DNA of 64,000 nt from Hofstenia miamia (lineage: Eukaryota > Xenacoelomorpha > Acoela). The notes under the pieces are model-generated. The model was not told the origin of the DNA, did not search any database, and saw only the letters and a list, made by a program, of their open reading frames with translations. Location: assembly GCA_004352715.1 (NCBI GenBank), contig SCFE01000012.1:981200-1045199 (forward strand), written 5' to 3'. The position numbers and the translations under genes were made by a program. Below, piece by piece: positions 11,161 through 24,739 of the stretch (position 1 is the stretch's first letter; every line of letters starts with the position of its first letter).

Positions 11161-12464
11161 TGTAGAATCATCACCCAGGCCAGAGATGTGTATTAACTCA
11201 GAGCTATTTAGAGATGCTGAACTACAGTTTCATACAGGCGGGGTAATGTCTATCTAAATTAACTGTCATTGTCTCATGTACACGTTTCTTTTTATCCATA
11301 CTAAACTATATTTAGAATCCATATGATATTAGAATAACATGTACTCCAGTTAACCAGTTAACAATGGGCTTGCTGCCCGAAGCGGTATCTGAGCACCAAG
11401 AAGCCATCCGCCATTCCGCAACAGAGTGATGTTCTATCCATTGATAGACTCAGCTCATTCTCACTTGATCTAATTTTATTATGTGTACCCTAACTATGTG
11501 ATAATAAACAGTAGTACAGACACTATTCGACTTAATGACTCATTCTCAGATACAGTGTAGTTCTTACTAATGTATTAATGCAACCGTTCATTGACACTAA
11601 CTGCTGATACAAAAATCTAGTAAATAAATAACGCAGCAGTTTCCTACACTACATGTAGTAATAGTAAATCTGACTATCAACACTAGCTGTGGACGATTAA
11701 AAAGGAGTTAAAAACTATTAAAATATATAACAGATAGCAGCTTCCTAAACTTACTATGACTTCAGTATATACAACAACATTCATGTATAAAAGGCCATTT
11801 TTGGTCATTATGATTCCAAGGTAAACAACAATTTGGATCTAAAATAAGATAAGTAAAGATAGATAATACCTAGGGTGGTGATCTCGCCTTATTTCGTATT
11901 GGTTACTATATGCAACAAGTGAAATGTATCAATAACCAGCTAGGCGGTGGTTAAAAGCCCCTATACCTATTCCTAACCTATATGCGTTGTTTCGATCTAG
12001 GCAACAAACCATTTCATCCCTCACAACAGCCTAGTGATTGCCACAAGCATGAATTGTCTAGCTGCGCATGTTAATTAATAATCAAACCGAGTAAAAATAA
12101 GTAGATCATAAGAAGTTTATTCTCCATCAACAATTCTCTCCTGGTTTTACATATTTATAGAAATTGTTATAAACATATTTACTGTTAAACAATTACCTGT
12201 CACCATTTTAGTTGCCAATTGCAGAAATTTCTGCTTTAAGATGGCTGTATCAAAATCGACGTGGAGCGTAAACGTCCACATGTGATTTATCAAAAGTTAG
12301 AGTGACGAGTAATTGTTTTCACAAATAAATATCGAATTCAAATTACATGGCTTGGTTTAATGCTAATTTATCAAAAACACAAAATTAGTAAAATCAGATA
12401 AATTTAAAGTTTGATCTTATTCCCCAATGTCAGTTCTTTGTTGTTTTTGAAGGATTATGCTACA
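11161..12464 (-). repeat. 5' LTR of Ty3/Gypsy element (about 1.3 kb)
   Basis: Minus-strand ends are TGTAGCATAATCC and GATGATTCTACA, an imperfect terminal inverted repeat opening with TG and closing with CA. Within it are a TATA-like CTATAAATATG and, about 35 bases on, the block that aligns with aataaattcttcgg in the LTR at 32,907. Further on, CAGTTAGTGTCAATGAACGG aligns with cagttagtgtcaatgcccgg at about 33,840, and CGCTTCGGGCAGCAAGCCCA with cggcttcgggcaggagccca near 34,040. This alignment fixes the sense direction of the LTR family. Confidence 0.85.
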
Positions 12465-12655
12465 ATATATATATACATGTATATATATACATATATATGC
12501 TGTTATATATATACATATATGTATACATATATATACATATATATATATATATACATATACATATACATATATACATACACACATATATGTATACATATAT
12601 ATGCATACATATACATACATTCATATACATACATACATATATATATACATATAAA
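12465..12655. repeat. (TA)/(TACA)n array
   Basis: A compound ta/taca/catata array abuts the 5' edge of the LTR on one side and the Penelope-like fragment on the other. It generates several long tyrosine/isoleucine frames in both strands, which are not genes. Confidence 0.95.
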
Positions 12656-12659
12656 AATA

Positions 12660-13800
12660 AACAGGCTTAGATTCAAGAAACCATTGATCACATCTTGAAT
12701 TTTATACGGGAACATGAAATTTCTTTGTCCCATACTACTTTAAGGAAAACGTTAAACATAGCATGTCTCAATGTAAAATTTATTTTTAATGGAACTATCT
12801 ACAAACACACTGATGGTATGACGATTAGATTGCCATTAGATCCTTCCATGGCTAGCTTTACCATGGATATAATTGAAAAAGAAATTAAAACACTAAAGAT
12901 TAATAAACTATTTTTATATTACAGATATGTTGATGACATATTTACTTGTTTGATGATAAAAAAATGTAGAAAATTTTATGCAATTTTTAAAGGAATGCCT
13001 ACTTGAAATACAACTAACAGTAGAATAAGAACAAAATCACAATCAAAATTTTCTAGATGTAACAATAACGTTGAACCAACACCACTATGAAACAAAGATG
13101 TATCGCAAACCATCATATACCACGTTATGCATTCCTTATCAATCTTTTTGTGTCCCAAAGTACAAGATAAACGCAATTAAGTGCTTACTGAATCGAATTA
13201 TTAAAATTTCTTCAAATTATAATAACATGATTGAATCCATAACTGAATTATATGAAATATTTGAAATGGACGGTTATCCACATAATTTGATTAAGAATAT
13301 TGTTGACCAAGCTCTCACCTCAAAGTCTATTGAATGTAACTAAACAAATAATGAAGATAAATTACCAATATATTTCAAAACTACCATATATTGAGGACCA
13401 TCAAAATCTCTTAAATGCACGAATTAAGATCATCAATACACGATTAAAATTAACTAAGTTAACATCAATTTTACAATCAAAGAAGACGTCAGACATTTTT
13501 AAGAACAAAGATTCTATCGAAAAAATCCTAGTTTCCTCATTGGTCTATAAATAAAATTGTGAAAAATGCAATATTTTTTGCATCGGAGAAACTAGGCGCC
13601 ATTTTGTATTGAGGATCAATGAACATCTATCAGGTCATCCATTGTCAGAAATATAAATTCATCAACATTATGCTAAAAAGAAAAATTTTAATATAATAAT
13701 GAGAACACCCAAAACCAACACGAAGCTTGCAGAAGCTTTAATAATTAAGAACCATTACAAAGATCAATTATTGAACAAGCAACAAAGTAATATGCGCATA
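12660..13800 (+). pseudogene. Penelope-like retroelement fragment: RT plus GIY-YIG endonuclease
   Basis: The first frame (12,695-13,006) has RT motifs in Penelope order: IFNGTIYKHTDGMTIRLPL, ASFTMDIIEKE, then LYYRYVDDIFT with an intact YVDD. The second (13,071-13,343) has the typical TKMYRKPSYT block (thumb region). After a third frame to 13,554 the strand reads CEKCNIFCIGETRRHFVLRI and INEHLSGH near 13,557-13,640, the CxxC plus GIY-YIG-type endonuclease start found at the C-terminus of Penelope-like elements. The 5' part is missing, and at least three frame breaks make it non-functional. In this family RT and nuclease together insert the element by target-primed synthesis. Confidence 0.85.
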
Positions 13801-13941
13801 TTAAATATATTATAACTGAATAAAAATTTAAAAATCATTAAATTTTAGTGTAGTATATTGCAAATATTATTCCCACAAATTTTGTATTCTGATGACTATT
13901 TTCGAATCGAAATCGGTTAACATTAAATTGAGCACGATAGT

Positions 13942-13962
13942 TTATATATATATATATATATA
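13942..13962. repeat. (TA)n microsatellite
   Basis: About ten TA units. Between it and 14,880 no gene is recognised. Confidence 0.95.
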
Positions 13963-14879
13963 ATCTTGCATTTGGAGAATATATTACAAATATTTAAATT
14001 CTTAATATTATTTTTTCCTTTAATTAAACTGTGTGTTTTAATTTTAGATAACTTGTAACCATGACTATTTCAGGTTGGTTGCAAATTACTTCCAATAGGC
14101 TGCATTGCATCAACGTTTTTTAATTTGGCATACCCAGTGTTATTCTTCATTCTGATATATACATAATGTTGCTTAAGTACTTCTACAAAATATTTGTATA
14201 AATTCTAATTGGAGAAAAACATATCTTGAAAGAATTGTAAGTGAACAATTTCTAACCGAAATTTCCTTCATTTCTACAAAGATTTGAAATATTGCTTTGG
14301 CCTGCATTTCTCTGATATTTGGGCCTTTGAGCAATACTTTGATATTTATTTTATCAAATAAAGCCTTTATTGTGTAGAATAATTTCTTTAGCTTCAATTA
14401 CTGACTTTGTAAGTAAAATAGTATTAATTCTGATATGAATTTGAAATATTAATATTTTTATTGAGCACTTAATTTAAAATCTTACGATCTGCATATACTT
14501 TGGTTTACATGTAATATGAACTATGTGATGATCATATTGTGGAAAAAATTTTGCTTGGAATTTCATTTCACAATAATTATGCAAACATCAGTCTTACATA
14601 AATCAATCTAATTACAACAATTTTATATTGATATGATATGACATAAAACCTAGTTAATCCGAAGTCACTAATATATTTTCTCTGCATAATTAACAAATTG
14701 CATAACTCAATGGTAATTTTCTATTTTCACTCAATTAGGAACAAAATTTATAAAAACTTTACCATCAGGGAAAATTAAACTCTTTTTGAAAGTGCAACAA
14801 GCGAAAATTTAAATATTTAAGGATTTATGAGATATTAAAATTCTTTAATTAAAAACGATAAACTCATTGACAGCTATTA

Positions 14880-17040
14880 GACTAAAGATTTTTGTTACTT
14901 TACACCAATGCAAATGACATTCATTGCATTTTGTTTTGGATTCTCAACTACAGTTTCTCATTTTAATTGATTACTTCCTAATAAATTCCGAATTAGTTTT
15001 TAAATCCTTCATGTTTGCATCATTCAGTGACCATGCTCTTTGCACATATATAAGTAATATAACTACCAAAGTCAATAAATTTAAAATAATTTATGCAAGA
15101 GATTATCTAAATTATTCAGACGAAATAATGGAAACACTTTTGAAAAACATATCATTCAACTATATATACACATTAAAATCTGGGTCTTGCATGATTTATT
15201 ATATTTCAAAAGTAATTTGCAATGCAGTTAATAAAGCGGCACCAATTAAGTACCTCAAAGTAAAATTAAAAGCGCGCAAGTTTGCTTTATCAAGTGCCGA
15301 CGATAGTGACACAAATGAACTAGTAAGTATTAAAAGACTAATTACGAAAAATCAAGAGTTTATTAAACAATTAAGAAATAAAAAAGATTCTTCAATAATC
15401 TAAATAATACAAACGAAAAATGGCGATATATTCATAAAATTTTGAGAAAAAGTAAAGGAATTTCATTTGATATTAATGAATTAAATATTGATTACCAAAC
15501 TACAACAGAAAAACAAGAATAATAGACCACCTAAATACAACATTTAAGGAACTTGGCAATTTCAATTTTCCCCAATATAAGAGAAAGACAAATATTAATA
15601 AATTCCCAGGAAAAACATACTTTTCTTTTAGACTCATAAATGCAAATGAACTAGAAACCATAATAAAAACTTTAGACACAAATAAATCAACGGCATCCTA
15701 TAATCTTCCAATCTTTATTATTAAACGTCATTTTCATATCTTTAGTGAACATCTTCTATTCGCATTTAACCAATGTATTATTGATAATGAATTCCCGGAT
15801 ATATTTAAGAAATCTGACATAAGCCCTATATATAAAAAGGCGACCCTCTAAATGCACAAAATTATAGGCCCATTTGCATTGGCCATCCCTTTAGTAAACT
15901 ATTTGAAAAATTATTAAATAATCAAATAAATGCATATTTGATATCTGAAAATATTCTTTCAAAAAACAATTTGGTTTTCGAAATGGTTATAGCACTCAAA
16001 AGGCAATTTTATCAATATCAGAACAAATAAAATCTAATTTAACCCAAAACAAATGTAGTTGTGTTGCACTCCTTGATTTGAGGAAAGTTTTTAACTCAAT
16101 GAATTTTGACATATTAAGGGACAAATTAATATATTATAACTTTGATAACAAATCTGTTAACTTAATAATGACTTTCCTTAAAAATCGACAGCAAAGAGTA
16201 ATACTTAAAGGTAAAAAATTAAATTATATTATGACGGACCATGGGGTTCCATAGGGCACAGTTCTATGACCTATTCTATTTGCAATCTTTGTTAATGACA
16301 TGTAAAAAACAGTAAAATTTATCAATATGCAGATGATACATGTCTTATAAGTACTGATATAAATGCCTTTAATGCAACTAAAAATCTCCAATATGACATC
16401 GAAAATTTAACAAAATATTTCTCAAATAATCAATTGAAAGTAAATATTGAAAAACAATTAATAAATCCACTTTCAATATTGCTCATTCCTCTTTACAAAT
16501 ATTAATTCAAAAGATCGCATCCTCCTGTCTAAAACTTTTAATTGGTCCCTTAAAATACTCAATTTTGCCCAAAAACATGACAATGCATCCGATTACCGAT
16601 TAAGATACAAAATACTATCTCCTTATTATCAAATTCAAATGCTTATGTTATCAATATTATTTAAATTCAAATTTGGCCAGGCCGCAATTTCGTTTTTAAA
16701 ACAGTATATTAAATATAAATGAACGGTCTCAAACATTGTTTTCACCACACAGCAACTAAACTATGGAATAACTTAAATAGAGAAATTAAATTTGAAAAAA
16801 ATTACAAGAAATTCAGAAAGAAATTGCGAATATTCCTCTTTAATAGACAATGCCTACTTAATGACAATAATACACTACGTTCATTTGAAAATTTTGCATA
16901 AAATGCACACACACACAAAGCACACACACACATTTTAATATTATATATATTTATTATATTTGTAAATAGCTTTTTGTAGTTTTGTAGTTTATAGTTTTTG
17001 TACCTTTTTCTTGCAGCAATAAACTGCTTTTGAATCTTTT
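14880..17040 (+). pseudogene. Jockey/CR1-type LINE, 5'-truncated and decayed
   Basis: The first frame (14,924-15,403) carries the end of an apurinic-type endonuclease, with the SDHAL block near 15,030. RT blocks follow in shifting frames: NYRPICIGHPFSKLFEKLL near 15,862, ALLDLRKVFNSMNFD near 16,070 (motif A, usual form D-x-x-K-A-F-D), a GVP(stop)GT turn near 16,245, and YQYADDTCLIS near 16,325 with intact YADD. The C-terminal frame 16,719-16,901 has TATKLWNNLNREIKF, a typical LINE tail. After it come (CA)n patches and a tail ending in aataaactgcttttgaatc. Multiple stops show it is inactive. Confidence 0.85.
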
Positions 17041-17301
17041 ACATTTTTCACAACGGTTTAACAAGAGTGTGCCATTCCATCCAATCTCATTCTGAAATTA
17101 ACAGAATAGCAAAAGATGGATCTTGCATCTAATTTTAGATAAATCTAGAACTCTAGTTTGCACTTGGTCTTCTAACATATTAGTCACAGTAATTGAAATG
17201 ATCTTCTTAAAAAGTTGTCAGCAATTACTTTTTGCATGCATTTATATATAAATATAAATATACTTCCGTTTTATCTAATGAAATGAAAACTTTATCTTTA
17301 G

Positions 17302-17555
17302 ATAAGTACACCAATGAGACCAATTATTCAACTTGTTGAATATATTAAGCCAATTTTAATTTATGATGTTGTGGTCTACACGAAGCACGGAATTTCGTTT
17401 GACCTTCCAGAATTTATAAACTGGTGCAGAATTTTGAATGTTAAAAGATGTCTCAATCATTATTTGTCGACATGGGTCGATGTTATGATTGCTTTTGAAT
17501 GGTATATTTTCATGAATTACATAAGTGCTCAAAGAATATTAACAAAACGTTAACA
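17302..17555 (+). pseudogene. GPCR pseudo-exon: TM2 end, loop 1, TM3
   Basis: It opens after a good acceptor (actttatctttag) and encodes the loop-1/TM3 region with NWCRI (the TM3 cysteine) and MIAFEWYIF, where the family has AFERY. The exon end aligns base for base with the functional-looking copy, but the donor GT is GA and TAA replaces an arginine codon. Confidence 0.85.
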
Positions 17556-20500
17556 GAAAGGATTAATTTCATTGCAAATATTTATTAAGGAAATACTATT
17601 GGGTGTTCATGACAAATTTTTCAAAAATTAACTTTTTAGAAAGATAGTTTCTAGCTGATGTTAAAATAGCTTATACTTTTGCTACATTTGAATCATAATG
17701 TGAAAAATAGAAAAAACACACTCAATATTTCAAGCTTTTTCTGTCATTAAAGTTGACGTTGGGATTAGGATCCCAATTGATAATAGGAGGTTGATTCAGT
17801 CAATAGGTTTATTAAAATCCCAATTAATGCGTACAATCAATCATATATTGTTGTTGCATGAGAGGGACGTGTGTGGTAGGCATTTTTGTAGAATTTATCA
17901 TAATGAAACAATATTTTGACACCGCCTCAAAAACACGAAATTCAATGTAATATACTGCAGTGGCTCAAAAACTACCTTACTTATTAGCTCAGTAATGTGC
18001 AAATAAAACATAATTTATCCTTAAATGAGCTCTGTTCTTTTTTTATTCTGTACTTTTTTTGATTTAACAAGTCTGTCAAAGGTTGCAATGTAAAAGCTAA
18101 TAATTCAGCTTTAAATATATATTTAATATTTATATTTTTCATAAAATAATTATTATTGGTCAACTTGTTCTATTTAGGTGTTATAAATATCTACCATATA
18201 GAAAAAATTCAATTCGTTTTTGATTATATAATACAAAATTGAGCTTTGGTAGGGCGAGCACGCATTTTAAGAAATTGAGCAGCTATCGGGGGCGGATACA
18301 ATGTAGAATAAAATTCTAAGTGCACAAACAGGTACTAGGGAGGGCTGCAACTTAAAATTTTAAAAATTCATATATTTACTCCAAAAAGGAAGATATAGTT
18401 CATTTGCAATGGAATATAATTAAGTAAATTACAAAATTGGCACATAATGCTATATATGTGTGCTTGGACATTAAATTCTATCAATTTTGCTAAATATTTT
18501 TTTAAAATTCCAAAAATCAACGACCCCAAAAACATAAATCTGTTTCAAATATTAATAAATTTTAAAATTTGCTATAGCTGACTCTGTTGTCAATCGAATT
18601 GCAAAAAATGCCAGCGTACAGAATAATATGGCAATTGCTACAATTTCACAAATTATTACATAGTATATATTAAGGTGGGAAGATGTTTTTTGATTATAAT
18701 TTCAAACTCATCAGAAAAAGTTTCATGTGTTTCAATTGGCTGTTTTCAATAACTTATTTAATATATATGTTTTGATTAGAAAATGTAATAATTTAAGCTT
18801 TGTAAGTAGAATACATTGATTGGTAGAATCAGGTGCTTTAAGAAATGCAGGCAGGCTATTGCTATACATTCGTTATTGTCAATAACTTTTCTACAATTTA
18901 TAGTTGACTAATATTATAGCACCATTTGTAGAAGTACCTTTGCAAATATAAAATTGACCACTAGTGGACAGTTATATTTGTTTTCAGGAAAAATGTGATT
19001 TCTGACAATACAGGACGCTGGGAAAGCATTTTTTTATTGATATGCATTGTTGAGATTTGTTTTTTATGTTATAGTGTAATCAAATGTGGTTTGAAATGTT
19101 AAATTGTCTTTCTGTAGTATAAACTTGATATGCTTTCATATTTGAATGATGATTGAGAGCAATTCTAAGAAAGTGATTTAACTCTAAGAAACATTGGAAA
19201 GTGTACAGAAAGGCAAATTGCAATGGAAGCAGGGCCAAATCACAGAAAGAAAACTGTGCAATTTGTTAAGCATTTGAATATGTAAAATTTTATTTACTAA
19301 TACTTTATTAGGTTAATGAATCATCTGGATTTCAGGTAATTAATTGAAGATGGGCAGTGAGCTTATAGAGAAAATAGCATATTTATTTTTTGCCATAAGT
19401 ATTATATTTGAATTTGAAATATGAAAAACTGTGAATTATTGGTTTCTGATTTTAAATAATATTTGTGCAATGACATATGAAATTCATTTTTTGAATTTGA
19501 AAAATTAATAAAATTGTTTTCACTGCATTTTCTTAGAGTGAGTGTAATATGCTAACAGAAGATGCATATATAATGGATACTGAACATTAAAAATGTCTAG
19601 GTTAATTAGTTGGAGGAAGCATCCTGATAGGATGGTTAAATAATCTATCAGTGAATGATCTTTTGTTGGTCTATCATTATTGGCCACATCATTGAAAAAT
19701 TGCTGCTTTATATCTTTAAGAGAGTATGTGTTACAGTCTCCTACCCAAGGTTTTTAAGTTGTGTTTGAGTTACTCAGTCAAAGGTTGATTGAGTTTCTTC
19801 TAATTCTGAGTTATTTTTAGAGTAAAATTTATTTTATGATAATTCTGAGTTTTGTATGCTAAAGAGTAATTATTTGCAATTTATTAGGAAACTGAAATTT
19901 AAGGTAATTCAAGTTGTATGGTATCTTCTAGTGGATTTTTGATGGAGTCCAAGTTCAAGTATTTATGATTTCTCTTCCAATTGAGTTTTGTGAATTCATT
20001 CAAGTTCAAGTTCTTAACATTCCAAGCACTTGAAAACCCTGCTCTTATAAAAAACTTACTTGTTGTATTTGGTCTAATGCATTTTGTTCATGCTTTTTTA
20101 ATCAATAAATTCTATTCCATGTGAGGTTTTTGAACAGAAGCTTATATTTAAGTAAATTCATGAGCTATTATTTCTAAAGGCAATAACAATTTTACTGACA
20201 TTTTTTGAAAGATATTATCATTGATTCCAAAATTTGCTTTTTGATTGGCCTCAGCTTCTAGGGTATCAATATTATTAAAACTCCTCAATGTGAGCTTCTA
20301 TCCATTATGCAAATTCAAAATTTTGACTGCTTTATATACATGACTTGACCTGAATTAGTCTAAATATTTAAATTTAATTGAACTTACTAAAATTGGATTT
20401 CCTAATCTATGTAGTAGCTGTATTTATTCAATGAATTTTTAAAAGTCAACATTAGAAAGTTGGAGTTCATAATTTATATTTTTCTGTGCATTGGCCTGCT

Positions 20501-23464
20501 TTTCATAAGATGTCAATATCAAAGATATTTTGAAGCAAACCTAAATATATATTTTTTTGCTTATGAACAGTAAAATACTTGTGCAATACAATTATGTGCA
20601 ATTATTTTAATTATAGCTAACCACATTTTGAGTTGTGCAACAATTCCATTTTCATTTGAGGTTTTTTCAAAATAGAATATCATACTAGAATATAAGCAGC
20701 AAGAAGGTTTTATTTTATATTGTGAATTCACCACAATAAATAACCTCCAATAGACTCAGGTGATTGTGTTTTTTGCAATGGTTTTGAAGTTTTTTGAAAG
20801 AGTTATTAATTTTGACTACAGTATATAATGCTTATCTTAATCTAGGGTACATTATTAGTAGTACATCTTAATACATATGATAAAAATGTTGCAAAGCCAT
20901 TCCACACCAATTCATCACCAAAAGTTGAAATTTGTCCTGCTGCATCAGCTGATGATAGTATAACCAAGCCAGATGCATAAATGAGTGATTGTCAATTATA
21001 GCATATTTTCATCTGATTATCAGTCAGTGATATTTCCGCCAAAAAGATGCTAAATTGCTGAGCTGTCAATGTATGACTACTGATTTCTCCCAAAAACTTA
21101 AAAGGGATTCAACTCTTAGATTTTCTGAAACAATATTGGTGAAGAACAGATGTACATTTAAATGTGAATAGGTTGAAAAAATTGATGTGTTTAGCATAAT
21201 AAATATGAATTAAAAAACAGTAAATGATTTGCAAATTATGACTCATGATTTAAAGTTCTACTTCACATATTATGTTTTCATATAGTGTATATAAAGTTTG
21301 GTACACCAAATTAAATGCTTTGTGAAATTACAAGGATTATTTTATATATTTTTCTTTGTATTGCTGCCCTATGGAAACTGAAAATAAGTCTATGTATTGG
21401 GACTGAATGCTAATAATGTTGTAATTATTATTAATAAATGTGTCATTAATGCTAAATTTTGTTCATTCATTAGTTTAGTAATAATTTTCAAAAATCCAAA
21501 AAAACAAAAGCAAATGACTTACTTTTTAAAATTTTCTATTTGTTATATTATATATCAATGATCTGGATGCAAGAATATTAAAAATTGTATTTATCAATAT
21601 ATGCAGGAATATTCAAATATTCAAGGAACTTACATAAATATTATTGCAAGCAAAATGTATAGTTAAACAAAAAGTATTCAATGTTCATCTGTAATCATAT
21701 GGTTAAACTGGATAGTCAATTGGATAGTCTGTTATATTAAACTTGCAATTTTAATTGAGTTGGTTGAACATGTCAATGAATAGATTTCTAGGTGCAGAAA
21801 GGCTTCATGCACAGTAGTAGTAGTAGACAAATTTAAATCTACAATTGCAAGGCATAATTTTCTCCTTAAATCATTGTATTTGAAAATATTTGGCCCCTCA
21901 TTTCTTTTTATTTTGCCTGATCTAAGAAGTCTAAAGCTAATGAATATTTTTGAGGTAACTTCTAGATCCTGAGAATTATACAATACTTAGTAATATTGAC
22001 TTTAATTTATGCAATGGATTAGAGTGGTGAGTGAACTCTAAATTTTAGTGATGGTTTTCAAAGGTTGTAGTTTTCTTAAAATTGTATGTAACTGTAAGCC
22101 TGTTCTAACTATAAATATTCATTTTTCAACAGGAAAACATTTTTTTTGAAATTTTCAACTATAATTTGGAAAAAACATGACATTAACTTAATGAAATATC
22201 ACAATATTGGATTTTTGTAAAATACCTTAATTTATTAACCATGAGTTAAAAAATGGAATTATAGATACATTTTAAATCAGCAAAGAAATGTCTATCATAG
22301 TATGCCTAGATTATATTAGAAGTATTTCAGCAGTTGACCAGAGTCAAGCCTATGTTAAGATCTTGCAAATTAGTCTTGCATAGTTTGATAAATAATTAAT
22401 AAATTCCTAATAAATTTCTAGAAATATCTTAGAGATTTATGTATAATATTCAATATTTTGTTATTTTGTAATATATTGAAGGAACTTCAAAATCTTGACC
22501 AATTACTACCAATTACTGTAGTTCATATCCCTTTTTATAAGAACTTTAAATGCAAAATGTAATCATTACAGGCTATAAATAATTTGGCATAGGCATGATT
22601 AGACTATTTCTTACCATTCTAAAATTTTCTCTAAAAAATTAAGTTAGCAGTTAAAAAAAATCAGATATTAATTCTTTAAACTTATGAAAATATTTTTTTC
22701 CTAGGAAAGTGTGAATTCAATTGCATTATGATGAAATCCAAAGTACAAGATTATGCTAATTGTAGAGCTAGTTTGATATTTAAAATGTGTTCATTCCACC
22801 TTCAAGCATGTAATAATTTGAGTAATGAATGCCAATAGCAGCCTTAAATATCCAGAAAGAATTTTTTAAAAATAACTGTTGAAGTACAAGTCTGTTGCCA
22901 TTGTGTATGTTGTCCATGAAATTTGACAATTTAAAAATAAACCATAATGAAAATGTTGTTTTCTTCAAATATTTGCTCTAATCTTTATGTAAATTTCCTT
23001 GATGAACACTTTGTGTTCAGGAATTTTTTTTATATTTGCATGTTGAAATTCATCAAGATGCCTTTGACTGATGTTACTATTTTTAAATTTATTATAGCCT
23101 GTCCTATGTTTTGCCATTTTATATTCTGTAGTATTCTTAAATTTATATATTTACAGAGCTTAATATCTCGATTTTTCACATAATTTTTGAAAGCAGCTGT
23201 TTGTATTCACCAATACCTTTATTCTTCTAGCAACACTGTTAACACTAAGCTCATTTTCCAACCTAGTAATGGGAAGAAAATTTCAATTATCAAACATTCA
23301 TTTTATATTGAATTCAGTAAGAATAAAGTAGAGATAGCAAGTCCAAGACTGCAATGAACATAGTCAATTATTTAAATATTTGCATTAATCATAATCAGCA
23401 TTAAATGTCAATTTAATTGATGCCACTCTAATTTTTAGAAATTTTATCAAATCTGAATGCCAGA
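17556..23464. other. Intron of the GPCR pseudogene, no gene recognised
   Basis: 5.9 kb of AT-rich sequence with only short chance frames. 18,238-18,360 is a slightly GC-richer patch (ggtagggcgagcacgcattt; atcgggggcggatac) that may be a decayed repeat, but I find no partner in the window. Confidence 0.5.
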
Positions 23465-23771
23465 TTGAGAAAGCTTTGAAATACTTAGATAAACATTTAG
23501 TTTCACACTTTGTATTCTTATGATATCAATTACAACCATATTATCATGTTAGTTTGCTTACAATACTCACTGGAACTTTTTGTCAATGGAAAAATGTCAT
23601 GTTATTCATGATCTAAATTCTCAATGCCATATTGGCATTTTCCTATCCTATATTAATATTGAGCAGAATCAGATCATTAGAAAGTTTCCTAGTGGTTACA
23701 ACATGATAGCTGTAGCTATCAACAATGTCATTGAAATGATGCTAACTATTATTTTACCAAAAATCTTACAA
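23465..23771 (+). pseudogene. GPCR pseudo-exon: TM4-loop 2-TM5
   Basis: The second half matches its relative closely: HVIHDLNSQCHIGIFLSYIN, then GGYNMIAVAINN in the sister and SGYNMIAVAINN here, ending ILQ before a consensus gtaagt donor. The first half (TM4) is badly decayed. The codon TGG of the sister exon (W of WFAYNAHW) is TAG at 23,550-23,552, a G-to-A nonsense change. Confidence 0.85.
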
Positions 23772-24520
23772 GTAAGTCTCCAATTCAATTAATGGATAAT
23801 CCTGAACATATGCATAAAATAAAGTTTAATATGGAAAATTTTAAATGAGGACAGCAAAAATGATATAAAACACTAAATATAGCTTTTCACAGCTAATTAT
23901 TTGAAAAATATAGATCAGCACTTGGAAATCAAATCATGTGCTCAATTTTAGCCTTTAGTTTACTATTTAGTACTTCATTTCATCTATAATCTTTATCTGA
24001 AAAACTTGTGATAATTATGTGCATTATGAATATTTTTTGATTATAATTACTTAGTACTATTTCTAACAGAATCATTGAAAATGTTCCCATAAAATTGCAT
24101 TTAATATGTAGTGTTATTTTAATTATTCTGCTAAATCTCTTAATATAATATGATATGCTTCCCAGACAAGGCAAGCCTATTATATTTTGAAAAGTTCACC
24201 AAAACTAACTGAAATCTTTGATCTAAGCTAAGTCATTTTAATGAACAAAATTATAAAATTAAGCTTAATAATAACATATGGTATGTGCAATAATTCAATT
24301 AAATATAAATTTTGAATTTTACTGAAATTGGATACTAAATTGGATTAAAAATTGTATGCCGAAGGTATTGTTCCATAAACATTTTTGTATTAGTGATTAT
24401 AATAATGGCAAACTTTCTGAGAGCTAAGTTGATCTTGAAATTGCAAGTTGCTTACAGTGCATATTTAAATAAAATTTTTTGATTGAAGAGCATCCCGAAT
24501 TATATTAGTGTTTTTACATT

Positions 24521-24739
24521 TTGACAGTGTTTGCAAAAGCTAAGGTATTCCAATTGCCTCTCTGTGTTCTGTGCTTTTTCGTTGACATACATATTAAAGA
24601 GAATCCTTTTCAGAATTCTGCTCTTCCATTTGCAAGTTTATACAAACAAATGTTTCTGGCTGCTTTACTATTTTATTATTATGTGATGGCTAGCATGAAT
24701 AGTATTTTCAGATTTAAGAATTGTTCGCCAATTTTATAA
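24521..24739 (+). pseudogene. Possible GPCR TM6-TM7 remnant
   Basis: A 72-codon frame reads QLPLCVLCFFVDIH (TM6-like) and then YYYVMASMNSIFRFKN, which can be laid over YNFISVMNPIIFMLLFKN of the minus-strand gene's last exon. The similarity is short and the hydrophobic composition alone could mislead. Position and order after the TM4-TM5 exon support it. Confidence 0.35.

Larger units (their letters stand above)
6690..12464 (-). mobile_element. Ty3/Gypsy LTR retrotransposon, 3'-truncated and defective
   Basis: Read on the minus strand, the order is 5' LTR (12,464-11,161), primer-binding site, gag with a CCHC knuckle, protease, reverse transcriptase, RNase H and the first part of integrase. 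Similarity to the family ends near 6,690, and no 3' LTR follows. Gag-Pro-RT-RH-IN order and the LTR ends (TGTAGCATAATCC...GATGATTCTACA) identify a Ty3/Gypsy element. Frames are broken several times and catalytic residues are altered, so this is a dead copy. It belongs to the same family as the composite unit at 32,907-45,510, whose RT, RNase H, integrase and LTR sequences align with it by eye. Confidence 0.9.
17302..24739 (+). pseudogene. Pseudogene of a rhodopsin-like GPCR (convergent copy)
   Basis: Two exons match the minus-strand GPCR exons: 17,302-17,555 corresponds to 63,249-63,502 (both 254 nt) and about 23,465-23,771 corresponds to 52,937-53,243. A third candidate block at 24,521-24,739 may be the TM6-TM7 part. 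By eye the first exon is about three quarters identical in protein. Damage: the donor GTAAGG has become GAAAGG, an in-frame TAA lies at the end of exon one, ERY has become EWY, and a conserved TGG has become TAG at 23,550. This copy points towards its relative and is not expected to make a receptor. Confidence 0.8.

Noticed and set aside
12411-12733. Tyrosine/isoleucine-rich frames on both strands
   Set aside because: Direct product of the TA/TACA array; the same holds near 27,700 and 62,640.
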